In this document: piece after piece, positions 37,335 through 49,369 of the stretch
How positions within the stretch are numbered: the first letter of the stretch is position 1
Layout: every line of letters starts with the position of its first letter
NCBI RefSeq assembly: GCF_029852145.1
Contig: NC_079971.1
Coordinates: 23,249,563 to 23,313,562, forward strand
From: Microplitis mediator
Lineage: Eukaryota; Arthropoda; Insecta; Hymenoptera; Braconidae
DNA length: 64,000 nt
Direction of reading: 5' to 3'
The notes under the pieces: generated by a model
What the model saw: the letters and a program-made list of their open reading frames with translations, nothing else
Told to the model about the DNA's origin: nothing
Databases searched by the model: none
Translations under genes and position numbers: made by a program

Positions 37335-38264
37335 ATGTTGTTGCTGATAATTTGTCTGACCATTACTTCGATAAGCGCGTGCTCGGAAAAAAGCGAGCAG
37401 TATTTTTATCGTAACAAATTTCTTTCCGACTTTCCGAATCATCATAAGCTAAATAATTTATCACTGATTGGAACTTTCGGATCAGAATCATACAGACTTC
37501 GCTCAAGAAATTACAAGTCCCAGTCATTAACAATCAAAGAGCAATTAAATTACGGGGTGCGTGTTTTGGATATTGGCCTACGGTCAATATCAAACCGCTT
37601 CGCAATTCACTCCGGTACATTTTTTCTGGACAAATTTTTCGAAGATTTATTGCTCGAAATTGATGAGTTTTTAAAAAAAAACCCGCGGGAATTCGTCATT
37701 GTTTTTATAGAGGAAGATTATTCCAGAGCAAATGACGTCACGAAAAGTAATTGCGAAATATTGAAAAGATATAAAAAATTTAAGCGAGTGGTTACGGACT
37801 GGAGTTTGAAAGATACTTTTAAAAAAGTTCGCGGTAAAATTTTGCTGGCATCAAGACTCTACGGCAGTTCATTTGGAGAATGTGTCGTTAATTTGCATGC
37901 AAAGTGTTTGGTGCAGAATAAAGAATGCGGAGCCTCGAAATCTGTCGACGAAATTGACGACAAGTGGAACAGCATTGAAACTTTACAGAGAGCGAGTTTT
38001 TTTAAAAAACGTCACTGTTTTATAAACAACATGAATTATTATGGCAGTAAACACTTAGCTGATGTTATCGCTAACTATGGATACGTTAATCCAATTAACG
38101 GTGAATGTGTGGAAGCGATTAATAAAAGAATGACGAAAAGTTTCGTCAATTCACATAAAGGCTTAAATATTGTTCTGGGTGATTTTGTAACCCAAGAACT
38201 TATTGACAAAATTAATTTTAGTAACTATCCGATGTTTGAACAAATAAGTGTAATTAAAATTTGA
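37335..38264 (+). CDS. Secreted PI-PLC X-domain-like protein, intronless, catalytic site altered
   Basis: Single 309-codon exon. Residues 1-15 are a signal peptide (MLLLIICLTITSISA, cleavage before C16). The rest has the order of the single-domain bacterial-type phosphatidylinositol phospholipase C: LSLIGTFGSESY (43-53), SLTIKEQLNYGVRVLDIGLR (64-83), FAIHSG (89-94), DEFLKKNPREFVIVFIEED, then LKDTFKKVRGKILLASRL. In active members the first motif carries a His-Asp pair and the second an Asp-x-Arg. Here the first has Phe48-Gly49 and the second Gly81, while His92 is kept. So it is probably not a normal phospholipase. Seven cysteines suggest an extracellular fold with disulfides. The lack of introns, beside neighbours with 5-10 exons, allows either retroposition or horizontal transfer; neither is proven. 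Confidence 0.75.
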   Translation: MLLLIICLTITSISACSEKSEQYFYRNKFLSDFPNHHKLNNLSLIGTFGSESYRLRSRNYKSQSLTIKEQLNYGVRVLDIGLRSISNRFAIHSGTFFLDKFFEDLLLEIDEFLKKNPREFVIVFIEEDYSRANDVTKSNCEILKRYKKFKRVVTDWSLKDTFKKVRGKILLASRLYGSSFGECVVNLHAKCLVQNKECGASKSVDEIDDKWNSIETLQRASFFKKRHCFINNMNYYGSKHLADVIANYGYVNPINGECVEAINKRMTKSFVNSHKGLNIVLGDFVTQELIDKINFSNYPMFEQISVIKI

Positions 38265-38401
38265 TGTTAATTAATGTAATAATATTTTAATTTTATTTAT
38301 TTTAAATTTTGAATGTTTGGATTAATTTCGCTGATCCAGTTATTGGTTAATAAAATTTTTAGCAAAATTAAATTTGAAAATTTATTATTTTTTTAAAATA
38401 T

Positions 38402-38646
38402 ACACAGAAAAAAAGGATTTCTTGGCGCAAAAAACTTTTACTCACGTCAAGAAAATTTTTACTTGTCCTAAGAAATTTTTCGCATTATGAATTGAAAGCG
38501 AAAATTTTCTTGGGGCGAGAAAAAATTTCCTTGAGTCAAGAAAAAAATTTTTAGGGCAAGAAAAAATTTTTAGTCCCAAGAAAATTTTCGTTTTCATTTG
38601 ATAATGCAAAATTTTTCTTGCCCCAAGAAATCCTTCTTTTCTGTGT
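38402..38646. repeat. Foldback MITE, ACACAGAAAAAAAGGATTTC ends
   Basis: It starts ACACAGAAAAAAAGGATTTC then TTGG, and ends CCAAGAAATCCTTCTTTTCTGTGT. The interior repeats CAAGAAAATTTTTACTTG and CCCAAGAAAATTTTCG words. Similar to the element at 9733-9936. Confidence 0.8.
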
Positions 38647-38659
38647 AGAACTTAACGAT

Positions 38660-39700
38660 CACACGATTTTGCGTTTGAATTTTTCCCGGGGATTCACGAC
38701 CCTGGAGACCTTGTCTGGGGACAATGAAAACTGTTGCAGGACTGGGTAAAAAGATATTTTGGCTCTTCTAGAATGTAATTTATAAGTTTTCTTTATTTTT
38801 TTTTTGGTATTCCGGCGACCCATGAGACCTTTAATGATGAAAACAACGTTTCGAACATCTAGAAGCTTCGGAAGTAGAGTTTTTGTAACACTTTTGGATG
38901 TTCGGAAGTCTGGGGACAATGAAAACTGTTGCAGGACATTCTAAAAAGATATGTTGACCCTCCTAGAATGTAATTTATTAGTTTTTTGAATTTTTTCCAC
39001 TATTTCTGTAAGTTTGCTTAAGCCCTTGATAGTGAATGCAACATTTTGAACAACCAGAAGCTTCGTAAATTGAGTTTTCGTAATATTTTTCAGTGCATAG
39101 TAGCCTTTAACTTAGAAAAACGGTTGCAGGAGTGTCCAAAACGAAAATTTCCAAAGACATGATCAGACTTAAAGACCTAGGAAGTTTATAAATCGAGTTT
39201 TTCTAATATTTTACACGATACGGTAGCCTGAGACTTCCAAAAACTGTTGCAAGACTTCCTATAATGAAATTTCGGCGTTCCCAGTCTGTCCGACACAAAT
39301 TCATTTGAATTTTTTTTAGTACTTCTATAAATTCCATGAGATCTTTGATACTCGAAACCAAATTTTGAACATCTGGATAAAGTTTTTGTAATATTTTTGA
39401 ATACACAATAGCCTGGAGCCTTCGAAAACCGTTGCAGGAATTTCTAAAAAGACTTTTTGGTCCTCCCAAGTTCTCAGACATGAATTTCTTTCAATTTTTT
39501 AAATATTTCTGTGACTTTCACAGAACCTATGGTACGAAAGCTCAGATTCTGACACCTGAAACTCCATAAAAATCAAATTTTTGTAACATTTTTAGATGCC
39601 TGGTAATCGGGGGTCAACAAAACTGTTGCAGGACTTATTTAAAAAGACATTCAGGCTCTCCCAGTCTCTCAGATACAATTCTTTTTGTTAACTCCTGAAA
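38660..39700. repeat. Degenerate tandem array, ~190-200 bp units around CTGTTGCAGGA
   Basis: AAACTGTTGCAGGAC or a close variant at about 38,731, 38,928, 39,121, 39,244, 39,429 and 39,623. Steps are 197, 193, 123, 185 and 194 bp. Units also share CTTCGGAAGTTGAGTTTTTG-like and GACCCATGAGACCTTTGAT-like parts. The open frames at 38,659-39,481 lie inside the array and are not credible genes. Confidence 0.65.
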
Positions 39701-39869
39701 GTACTTCATTATCAATCCTTCCTATCATGATCTGACATCAATCCCGACCCGATTTAGGCTTTTTCGAGCAGAATTAAATGCTCGCCTATCAAAACTAACG
39801 AGTTTTTGGAATACTCTTTTTTTTTAAAAGTATACTTTAGGCCTCGGGTTATCTCATATCCGGCCAACT

Positions 39870-40100
39870 GAGTCGAATTCAAATTCAAATTCAAATTAAA
39901 TTCCCAGCCCATTGGCGGGACGAATCTCAGGGCCGAAAGACCTCACACTTTTTATATAAAAAATTCTATCAGCAATCGCTGGGATTCGAACCCACGCTCG
40001 ACCAGTGATCAAGTTCGAGAGTTTCTGATATTTCTGAACTTCAATCATAGGCCGCCACCTGTCAGAAACACTCCCAGTTACATTTTCTTCAGAAATCAAA
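39870..40100 (-). repeat. Possible tRNA-derived SINE
   Basis: On the minus strand, an A-box-like TGGCGGCCTATG is followed about 75 nt later by a B box, GTGGGTTCGAATCCC (about 39,985), and the copy ends in a (TTTGAA)n-type tail near 39,880. This is the plan of a tRNA-derived SINE. The family is not recognised, and only one full copy is seen here. Confidence 0.4.
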
Positions 40101-40228
40101 CGGTAACAAGTAACAGCTCCTTAATTTCTGACCACGATTCTGATTCCAAGGAATGCTGACCTCCTCCACATTTTTTTTCTTGTTTACCACAAGTTCAAAC
40201 GCAAATTTATTTGCCAAGTAAATAAAAA

Positions 40229-43200
40229 ATGCCGCTAATTATTATCACAGGTCTGCCAAATAGTGGAAAAACTACTCGAGGAATAGAATTGCAAAATTAT
40301 TTCGAAAATGTTTATAATAAAAAAGTTAAAGTAATAAGTGAGCTAGAGACAATTGTCAAAGCGGGTTATGATAAAAATACATTTTTTGCAGGTTAGTATT
40401 AGTATTAGTATTCAATATTTATTTTAATGGTGCCATTATAATTATTATTAATAAGTTATTGTTAATTATTAATTATAGATTCAAAAAAAGAGAAGGCAAT
40501 TCGTAATGACATAAGATCCAGTACGCAGCATCAATTAAATTCAAAAGATATTTTAATTATTGACGGGAGTAATTACATCAAAGGATATCGTTACGAACTG
40601 TATTGTTTATCTAAGTCATTTAAAACACCTCAGTGCACTATTTACTGTGACATTCCTGTAGAAAGAGCCTGGTTATTAAACCAACAGCGACCGGATTCTT
40701 ATAAATATTCACAGAAAATTTTTGACGCACTTGTTATGAGGTGATTTTTATTTATTAGATTTATTTAAAAATATTAATTACTGCACTGTAAAAAATCCGG
40801 AGTGAATTCGAAGTGAAATTAAATCCGAATTCACTCCGCCACTCGGAGTTCCGGAGTTTTGAAAAAAATCACTCCGCATGCGGAGTGAATTGGGAGTTTT
40901 TTTTGAGCTGAGTGATCTCGGAGTGACGCGGATTTTATTTCACTCCCAATTCACTCCGGTCCGGAGTTTTAATACTTGAATAAATTTATATTAAACTGCT
41001 AAACAATTTGTATGTGTGCGAGTGTGTGTTTGCGTGCATGTGTGTTTGGGTGTGTGCAGGTGTTTGTGTGCGTGTGTGCAAATGTGTGCATGTGTGCAAA
41101 TTCGTGCGTGTGTGTGTTCGATTGTGTGCAAATGTGTGCGTGTGTGTGTGTGCGAGTGCGCGTGTGTGCCTAAATATGTATGTGCGTATGTGTGTGCATA
41201 TCAGCTGATCAATAATGTAATACGCGAATTTTTACTTCGATTTTATTGAGTGGAGTTATATTTTATTAATAATATTTACAAAACTCCGCTCCGGAGTGAA
41301 TTTCACTCCGGAGGGATTAAATTATCTACTCCGCGAAAACTCCCCTGTGGAGTGAATTTCACTCCGAGGGGAGTGAATAATTAAAAATTCATTCACTCCG
41401 CATTCACTCCGGATTTAATCCGCATTCACTCCGCGAATTTTTTACAGTGTGGCAAATAAAAAATTTAAGTTTTATTTAATAATTTTTTATTTATATAATT
41501 ATTTACAGATATGAAATGCCTGATAATAAAAATAGATGGGACTCTCCATTATTTTCAGTGACTATGGATGACAGATTGCAATTCGATGATATATATCATT
41601 CACTATATCTCGTTAAAGCTCCTAAGCCAAATATGAGTACTCAGACTGTAAGTTTATATATATATTAGGGTGCTTTTTTTTTGCGACTATTTTTTTTTTC
41701 GCTCCAATCCCGAAATTTTGTTGGAAATACCCCCAAAAAAATTTTAAACCGAATTTTTTCATAGAATTCTTGTTTTTTCTCTCATTATCTCATAAGCAAC
41801 AAGACCTACAAAAAAAATGTAAAAGATAATTTTATAGGAAATTCAATTTCCTACAAAAAAGATCCTTAGCACCGAATCACTAAGATTGATATTTTCTGAG
41901 ATATTAGTCAAATAAAAAATCAATATTTTATAAAATTTGATTCGACATTTTAAGGGAATTCAAGGCTACGTAAACTTCAATAATTAATATCTCGGAAAAT
42001 ATCGATCTTAGCGATTCGGTGCCAAGGACCTTTTTTGTAGAGCATTTAATTTTCTACAAGAGATGTACATACATCTATTTCGTGCATCTCGATTGTTTGA
42101 GAGTTATGAGACAAAAACTCGTTTTTAAAAAAAAAAATGCAATGATGCATCTCTTAATATCAATATTAAGGGCTCAAATTTTCTCAATAATTTTTTTTTT
42201 GTCATCTCAAATAATATTTTCACAGTATCGTTAAAAAAAATAGTCGATTTTTTGGCCTAGTCTAATACACATATTTACTTATTTATTTATATATAGATTT
42301 AGTTAAAAATAGTAAATTATTTATTTATTTTAGCCACAAGTTTCATCAACTAATTATTTATATGAACTTGATAGAATATCGCAGGAAATCATAAACGTAA
42401 GAATTATTTATTTATTTTTTTACAATTAAAATAGCAGACGTAAAACATTTATAAATTTTTTAAACTGGCTACGAAGTATTAAAAAGAGTTTTTTTAAAAA
42501 TACGCAACTAAAGACTTGAACAAATTTTGAATTTCAATATTGAGTTTAGTTTTTCTTTTTTTTTATGTTAAAATTATCAATTATCTGTTACTTTCAATAT
42601 CATATTTATTTATAAGTATTTGAATAATTAATGGGAGTGAAATTTACTTCATTTTTGAATTAAAACTCGGGATCAAAGTGGACGTGGATTGAAATAAAAT
42701 TTTATTTCACTCCCGATTTTTTACTGTGTCAAGTTGACAGTAAATTGACATCAATCTACTGCCGAAACTTAAAATCAAATACAATAATTTTTAATGAGCA
42801 CGAATTGACGTCAACTTGTTATTAAATTTCTGAATATTCATAAATTTAATCCAGGCAATTTGACGTTAACTGTCACTGTCAACTTATAAATATATTGTGG
42901 CAGTAAATTAACGTCAACTTGTTCAAAAGTTGATGCTAATTTAAGCCAAGAATTGAAAATAGTGAAGTAACTTGACGGCTGTCAACTTGTCAAGATATTG
43001 TGCCAGTAAATTGACGTTAACTTTTAGAAAAAATTGATGCTACGATTTAAAAATAGTAAAAAAGTTTAACGGCTGTCAAATTGGTCGCAACTTGCTATCA
43101 ATTTAAAAAAAAATAAAAATAATCTAAAAAATTGTTAATGTTAACAGGAAATAATAGCGGCTGAAAAGTTGGGTATCACACATGATATAAAATTATCAGG

Positions 43201-43345
43201 ACATAATTTATCAGTCGACCGCGGAGCAAATGCCGCCCAATTAAATCGTCTGAGGAGGCAGTTTCTTGCGTACAGCAAAATGCTGCACGTTGAAGTAAAC
43301 CAAATCCCTCTATTATTTGTTAAATATCTAAACACAAATATATGA
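40229..43345 (+). CDS. Kti12: KTI12 homolog (P-loop, tRNA wobble-uridine modification factor)
   Basis: Exons 40229-40391, 40479-40740, 41509-41647, 42334-42396 and 43148-43345 give 274 residues. The N-terminus MPLIIITGLPNSGKTTRGIE carries the P-loop GLPNSGKTT at residues 8-16, followed by DILIIDGSNYIKGYRYELYC, CTIYCDIPVERAWLLNQQR, YEMPDNKNRWDSPLFSV and, at the C-terminus, LNRLRRQFLAYSKML. This order is diagnostic of KTI12, an ATPase that binds tRNA and works with Elongator in wobble-uridine modification. Introns 2, 3 and 4 carry foldback elements. The start codon is fixed by the P-loop lying at the very N-terminus. Confidence 0.93.
40784..41449. repeat. Foldback element with CACTGTAAAAAATCC ends, GGAGTGAATT words and a (GT)n core
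   Basis: Starts CACTGTAAAAAATCCGGAGT and ends ACTCCGCGAATTTTTTACAGTG. Arms consist of CGGAGTGAATT / AATTCACTCCG palindromic words. The core at about 41,008-41,205 is a TGTGTGCG-type microsatellite. It sits at CTG-element-TG, as the CGCTAGC element at 1925 does. A decayed relative (GGGAGTGAAATTTAC ... TTTCACTCCCGATTTTTTAC) lies at 42,631-42,728. Confidence 0.8.
41668..42262. repeat. Foldback element, TA target site
   Basis: Starts TA-GGGTGC then TTTGCGACTATTTTTTTTTT and ends AAAAAAAATAGTCGATTTTT then GGCCTAGTC-TA. Inner inverted pairs include AGGATCTTTTTTGTAGG-type words near 41,860 and AAGGACCTTTTTTGTAGAGC near 42,025. Same end family as the elements at 23.4 and 35.9 kb. Confidence 0.75.
42631..43100. 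repeat. Remnant of the GGAGTGAA element followed by a TTGACGTCAA-rich block
   Basis: 42,631-42,728 is a shortened GGGAGTGAAAT/ATTTCACTCCC element ending TTTTTTACTGTG. From 42,730 to about 43,080 the words AGTAAATTGACGTYAACTT and GGCTGTCAACTTG recur five to six times without strict spacing. Confidence 0.55.
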
Positions 43346-44588
43346 ACTACAATCGTTATTACTAAGGACAAGATTTTTGCCTTATTTTCGAAATGAGTAG
43401 TTCAAATTTTTGATATTACGGGGAAAATATCGGTCTTGGTAAAAAAGTTTTCAAACAAAAGTTGTAGGAAATTTAATTTTCTAAAAAAAATGTCTCTTAT
43501 AATTTTTTCTTAGGACTAATAAGAAATCCGTAATATGAAAATTAAGATTCATAATGAATGATTCAAAATTTGGGGAATTATGAAAATGTTAATTTTGAAA
43601 TTACGGATTTCTTATTAGTCCTAAGGAAAAATTATAAGAGACATTTTTTTTAGAAAATTAAATTTCCCACAACTTTTGTTTGAAAACTTTTTTCATAAGA
43701 CCAATATTTTCGCCGTAATATAAAAAATTTCACACTAATTATTAATTATTTTTAAATTAACGCAAAAATCCGGGCCCTAGTTATTACTAATTAATTATAT
43801 TACCACAATCTAATTATTTTTAAATTAAATTGTACAAATAAATAATTATTTATAGACATTTTGTAATTACAAATAGTTTGATTCTTTTTATTACATTTAA
43901 CATTTTCCATTTATAATTATTTTTTATTTATTTTTATTGTTCTAGTATAAAAAAAAATTATCTTTACTTTAAAAAAAAAAAAAAAAACTAGTACTTTAAA
44001 ACTATTATAGTTGTCACAATATTTCAGTCAAATAATTAATAGTCCTTCTATTAAAATAATTATATAATTACAATTTTTTTTTTTTAATTACTTATAAATT
44101 TTTATTTGACAATTGATTAATTTTAAGTCAACGTTTAATAATTAATTAATATTTTTTCAGTAATTATGCAATTAAATTTTTTTTCAATATTCAAATTTTT
44201 TTTTTCCTTAATTATTAATTAGTTTTTTTAATTGTAATTTAATAAATCGATCCATTAATTTTATTTTACCAAATAAATTTTTAAATCCGCGCGCGAAATT
44301 TAAAAACGATAAATTTTTTAATTACAAAAATAATTTAAAAAATTGCATAATTACTCGAAATAAATGAAGGCACTATTACATATTTATTATATACTTAATT
44401 TATAATTATATATTTTTCATTACTTTTCCTTTCATTTGTACCACGAATTTACTAATTATCTAGTAATTACTCAAACTTTAAAAAAAAATTACTGAGTATT
44501 AATTTTATTTTGATAAAAAAAGAGAAAAAAATTATGCCTTGTATTAAAATAATTTTAAATAGCAACGGAAAAAAATACTTGAGAAAAA
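43346..44588. other. Convergent 3' spacer between Kti12 and CARNMT1, with a foldback
   Basis: A foldback lies at about 43,412-43,728: left arm TTACGGGGAAAATATCGGTC ... CTAATAAGAAATCCGTAAT, right arm its inverse, ATTACGGATTTCTTATTAG ... GACCAATATTTTCGCCGTAA. The rest (43,740-44,588) is AT-rich with no gene. Confidence 0.55.
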
Positions 44589-47500
44589 TTAATTACGTGA
44601 AATAATTACGTCATTAGAGTCAAGATTAATATTATCGTTATCACAATCGATTTCAATATCGTTTGACTGATTAAAGCCGTTCATTTCTAATTGATTATTT
44701 TTATTATCAATAACCGACTGTTTATTTGGCTTCCGGCAGACGAAGTACACACTGTTGTACTCACATTGCAACATACTATTTGTGTTTTGCGCATAACGTG
44801 TTTTAACTTGGGTTTTTTCTTTCTGAAAATTCAAATTTAATGTTTGTTTGGTTAATTGTTTGGGTGAGATAGTATATTGTGTAACGAGGGATGGAAAAAA
44901 TTATTTGAGACCAAGGTGAAGTTGGCTCATCACCCGCAGTCTGAAATCGTCTTTCATCCTGAGTTACACAGAATATTTATCATGATTACCTGCATTGGAA
45001 CTTAAAGTTTCAGTCTCAGCAGCCAGGAAGAAACAAGTTAATTTTCGACCAATGATGTCATCAACTATTAAATTGTCAGTTGCAATTTATAATTAAGCAG
45101 AAACTATAAATACTATTTATTATTTACACTAATTTTTATAAAACTTGATCACAGTCAGAACTGTCATTTACGTAAATAAAATTAATCCTCTGAAATGACT
45201 ATTAAATAAATGACAAGTATCAGAGTTTAAATTTCGAAAGCCTTCAGTCAGAGGGCAGAAAAATAATTTGTTTCTTCCCAAAGGACAAAACAAGTTTGTT
45301 TCTGCCCGCTGACTGAACGCATTCACAATTTACGCGGTTGCTAATTTTTATTCGCGGCATTGGACTGAAATTCGCTTCTTTCGACTGACTGTAGAGACAC
45401 TGAAACTTTAAGTTTCGATGCTGGTATCATGAAATAGTATATTGTGTGACAAGGGATGAAACAAGACGATTTCAGACTAGGGTGAAGTTGGCTTCCCGTG
45501 TCGCAGGCGAGGGCTGACATCACCCGCAGTCTGAAATCGTGTTTTATTCTGAGTCACACACCATATTTTTCATGATTATCCGCACCGGAACTTAAAGTTT
45601 CAGTGTCAGCAGCCAGTAAGAAACAAGTTAATTTCAAGCCGATGATGCGGAGAACTGTCAGAGTATGAGAAATCTGTGATTTACAGTCACTTATTAAATA
45701 GCAAATAAGAAAAAAATATTATTTTCACTAATTTTTTATTAATTTTATTTGGTTAATTAAAACTGTCACTTAAAAAATGAAATGAGTAAACTGAAATAAC
45801 AAGCAAACAAATGAGAGTAATAAGGCTGCAAATGGACATTAAATATAACTAACACCGGGCAGAAACAATTGTGTTTCTTCCCTTGGGAAGAAACGCGCAT
45901 CTTCCTGCCCGCTGTATGAAGGTATTTGTGAATTACGAATTCGCTAGGTCGTTTGCAGCATCGGCTTGAAATTCGCTTCTTTCGACTGGCTGTAGAGACA
46001 CTAAAACTTTAAGTTTCGATGCTGGTATCATGAAAAGAATATTTATATAGTAAGCCGATGATAAATACCTCGATTTTAAAACCGAAACCTAGAATAACTT
46101 GTCTGACGACTTCGTAACTGGGCTCGATTGAGTCCTCGTTGGGCATGTCGCTGAAATGATAAAGCAGAGGGCCTAGATTTATCCAGACACCGCCGGGTTT
46201 AAGTGTTTTGTATATTGTTTCGATGAATTGCACGACATTGTTTGCGCAGTCGATGAAAAAACAAGTCGCGATACAATTCCAGTGATCGTATTCATTGTAG
46301 ACCTATTTTATAAACAAATTATTGATCGGTTATCAATAATAATCTCGTTGGATACTTGAGTACTGAAATATTCAAAATAAAAAAAAATAATTACCTCTAA
46401 AAAATCTCCAGCAGTCATAGAAAACTGTGCATTCTCCGGCAAGTCACTTGGGTTTACATCCGGAAACGATACATCCAGCGTTTGATGAGACGAATATAAA
46501 TTATTCATGTATTGATGCACCCAAGGATAAATTTTAAACGAATTAACTTCTCTGCATCTGTTTTAAAATTAAAACAAACAAACGCATAAGTAAGTAATTC
46601 AATCGCTCAACTTACTGATCTAAATAGATCAGTATCATGACTACAAATACAGTTATAAATAATTACTTATTCAATACAAAGTATGACGCAAACAACATAA
46701 ACAGCGAAAACTCATTTCCTTGGCAAGTGTATCCTCGCTTAGCGATTTCGAAGGCGAGTCGTCCCAATCCAGCACCAGGTACAAGAACATTTATTTTTGA
46801 CGGATCGCTGGATAATAAATATTTATTATAATTAAATTATTGTTACCTATGACTGAATGAGTACTATAATAATAATAATTACGAGCAACCCACAGTCACT
46901 ACGTGACTGCCCGAGTATTACTACCAAATTTAGTAAATTTGATTTGCTCGTTTATTAAAGTCTTAACAATTTACTTTCAGATGCTTTCATTAATTCGCAA
47001 GCTAACCCGAGTCGAAAAACAAATTCGGATTCAAGTCTCAAAGTTTTTAATGAGGTTTTTGAGGATCAATTTAGAATTTAAAGATTGACAACAGTATAGA
47101 AAGTTATCCTAGTTTAGTCCTCAAAGTAGTAGTTACGATCAATTTTACCACTTTGAGGACTGAACTGGAATATCATAATCTAGACTAGAGCCTCAAAATA
47201 CTCAAAACATACGTATTCTCTCCCCTCCCTTTTCTATCTAAAATTTTTCAAAGTCCAAAGTATAACTTTTATTCGTTAAGGATTTTGAGGTCTTACTTAT
47301 AATTTAAAATCAATAAATTATTCGCATTTAGACCTCATAGTTCTCATTGAGGAGAATTTTGAGTACTAAAGTAGAGTTACATTTTGGGCGGCAAATAAAA
47401 CATTAAAGGAATTGATGCTTTTGAGGATTAAACCGACTCTGGAATCGATTTCAAAAATTGTACCAATTATAAGATTTTTAAAAAAATCTACACGGTCAAA

Positions 47501-48582
47501 TTTTTTTTGTAAGTCGTTACATTTTTTTTTCTAAAATATATCAACTACGATGGAAAATAAAAAAAAATCTGATTAAATTTCGTGGGTTTACCAAATGGCT
47601 GTTGTGTTTTATTGATATGAAAAAAATCCAGTATCTAATCTCAGAGTTTTTTTAAATTTTTATGTCTGTAATTTTACAAAATTATTAATTATTATCATAG
47701 CGACATGAAGTAGACTAAATTTTTCTTATTCTCTGTTAATAATAAAGATTGACTGGGCCAAAAAAATCGACTATTTTTTTTTTTTTTTTTCGATACTGTG
47801 AAAATATTATTCCTGATGACAAAAAAAAAATTCAAGTGCAAGTTGGAGCCCTTTTTTACAACTGTTAGTTTTTTGACAGAAATTTCATTTTTTACCCAAA
47901 ACTCGTAAGTCATCTATCTGAAAAATTTGAGCAGTGTCCATTCTTAAAGGAAATTTAATTCCCTACAAAAAATCTCTCTTAGTAAATTGACGTAAAACGA
48001 GCCGTTTCCTTGTAACCGCGCCTTAAACATTGATTTGTTTTTTAAATTCTTTGTTTCTATTTTGGATTTTTGTAACTACTAGAAATATTAAAATTTTTTC
48101 TAATCAAGATACATATTCTTGAAGGAAATTTAATGCTCTACAAAAAAGGTCTCTTAACATTTTTTGCTAAATTCACTCTTTCGAAAGTTATTCAAGGTTG
48201 AAGTTGAGTCAAAACGACTTTAATAATCTGAATAACTTTCGAAGGAGTGAATTTAGCATAAATTCAAGTCAAGATCTTTCTAACAATACCAAATTTAATA
48301 ACATGAACTTATTCCCACATAGATATGGTTCGCATTTTTCTCTCTATTACACTCAAGTCCACGAACGGTACTATCATTGTTGCACTTGTGCAGTAAATTT
48401 AAACTTTGCCCGAGTTTTTCTCTTAAACAAACGAATATTATCAATAAATTAAACTGGACTTTGCTAGATTAGACAGTAGTGCATTAATGTGCGGTCTGTA
48501 ATTTGTATTTAGACATTTTGTTACCGAAAAAAAACTCAGCCGAAAATATCTTACAACTCCTCTTATTCTTTTAATAATATAG

Positions 48583-48629
<47 letters not shown>

Positions 48630-49331
48630 TTTTTGTTAAGGAATCAAGGCTTTTCTGGCCCCGTTTATAGACTTTTTCGATTAAATTCATCGTATTAATA
48701 AATACATGTGGACCAACCCCCCTGTGTCAGTACGCACTGTAATAAATACATTTACCGAACAAAATCAATTTATTAATACGATGAATTTAATCGAAAAAGT
48801 CTATAAACGGGACCAGAAAAGCCTTGATTCCTTAACAAAAAATAAAAACACTGGTCAAGTAGTAAATTCACATTAAATAAAATAATATTAGGCTAAAAAT
48901 CATATAGAATTTTTCCAAAATATGATAGCAAAATTGGAATCTTTGCTCGAACATCATATGAAAAATTCGTCATAATTTTTTTTAAATTCATTCAATTTTT
49001 TTCCAAATTTTTCTCTTTTTTTATTTCAATTTTAATTTTTAAATTTAACATCATTTATACGGTCTAAAGTAGAATATACTTGCATCAACTTTACTGATAA
49101 GCCCAGCAAGTATATTCGGGGCGAAACCGTTTCAAATATAGTAATTTCAAAGTTTGATTTTGTTCGATAAATGTATTTATTACAGTGCGTACTGACACAG
49201 GGGGGTTGGTCCACATGTATTTATTAATACGATGAATTTAATCGAAAAAGTCTATAAACGGGACCAGAAAAGCCTTGATTCCTTAACAAAAAATAAAAAC
49301 ACTGGTCAAGTAGTAAATTCACATTAAATAA

Positions 49332-49369
<38 letters not shown>

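Noticed and set aside
38659..39481. Two minus-strand frames of 86 and 92 codons
   Set aside because: They lie inside the degenerate ~190-bp array and reflect its units.
41008..41249. Cysteine/valine-rich open frames
   Set aside because: Pure translation of a TGTG-type microsatellite in the middle of a foldback element.
48198..48452. 84-codon frame in CARNMT1 intron 3
   Set aside because: Low-complexity Asn/Ser/Phe composition, starts within a hairpin repeat and has no homologous domain recognised.
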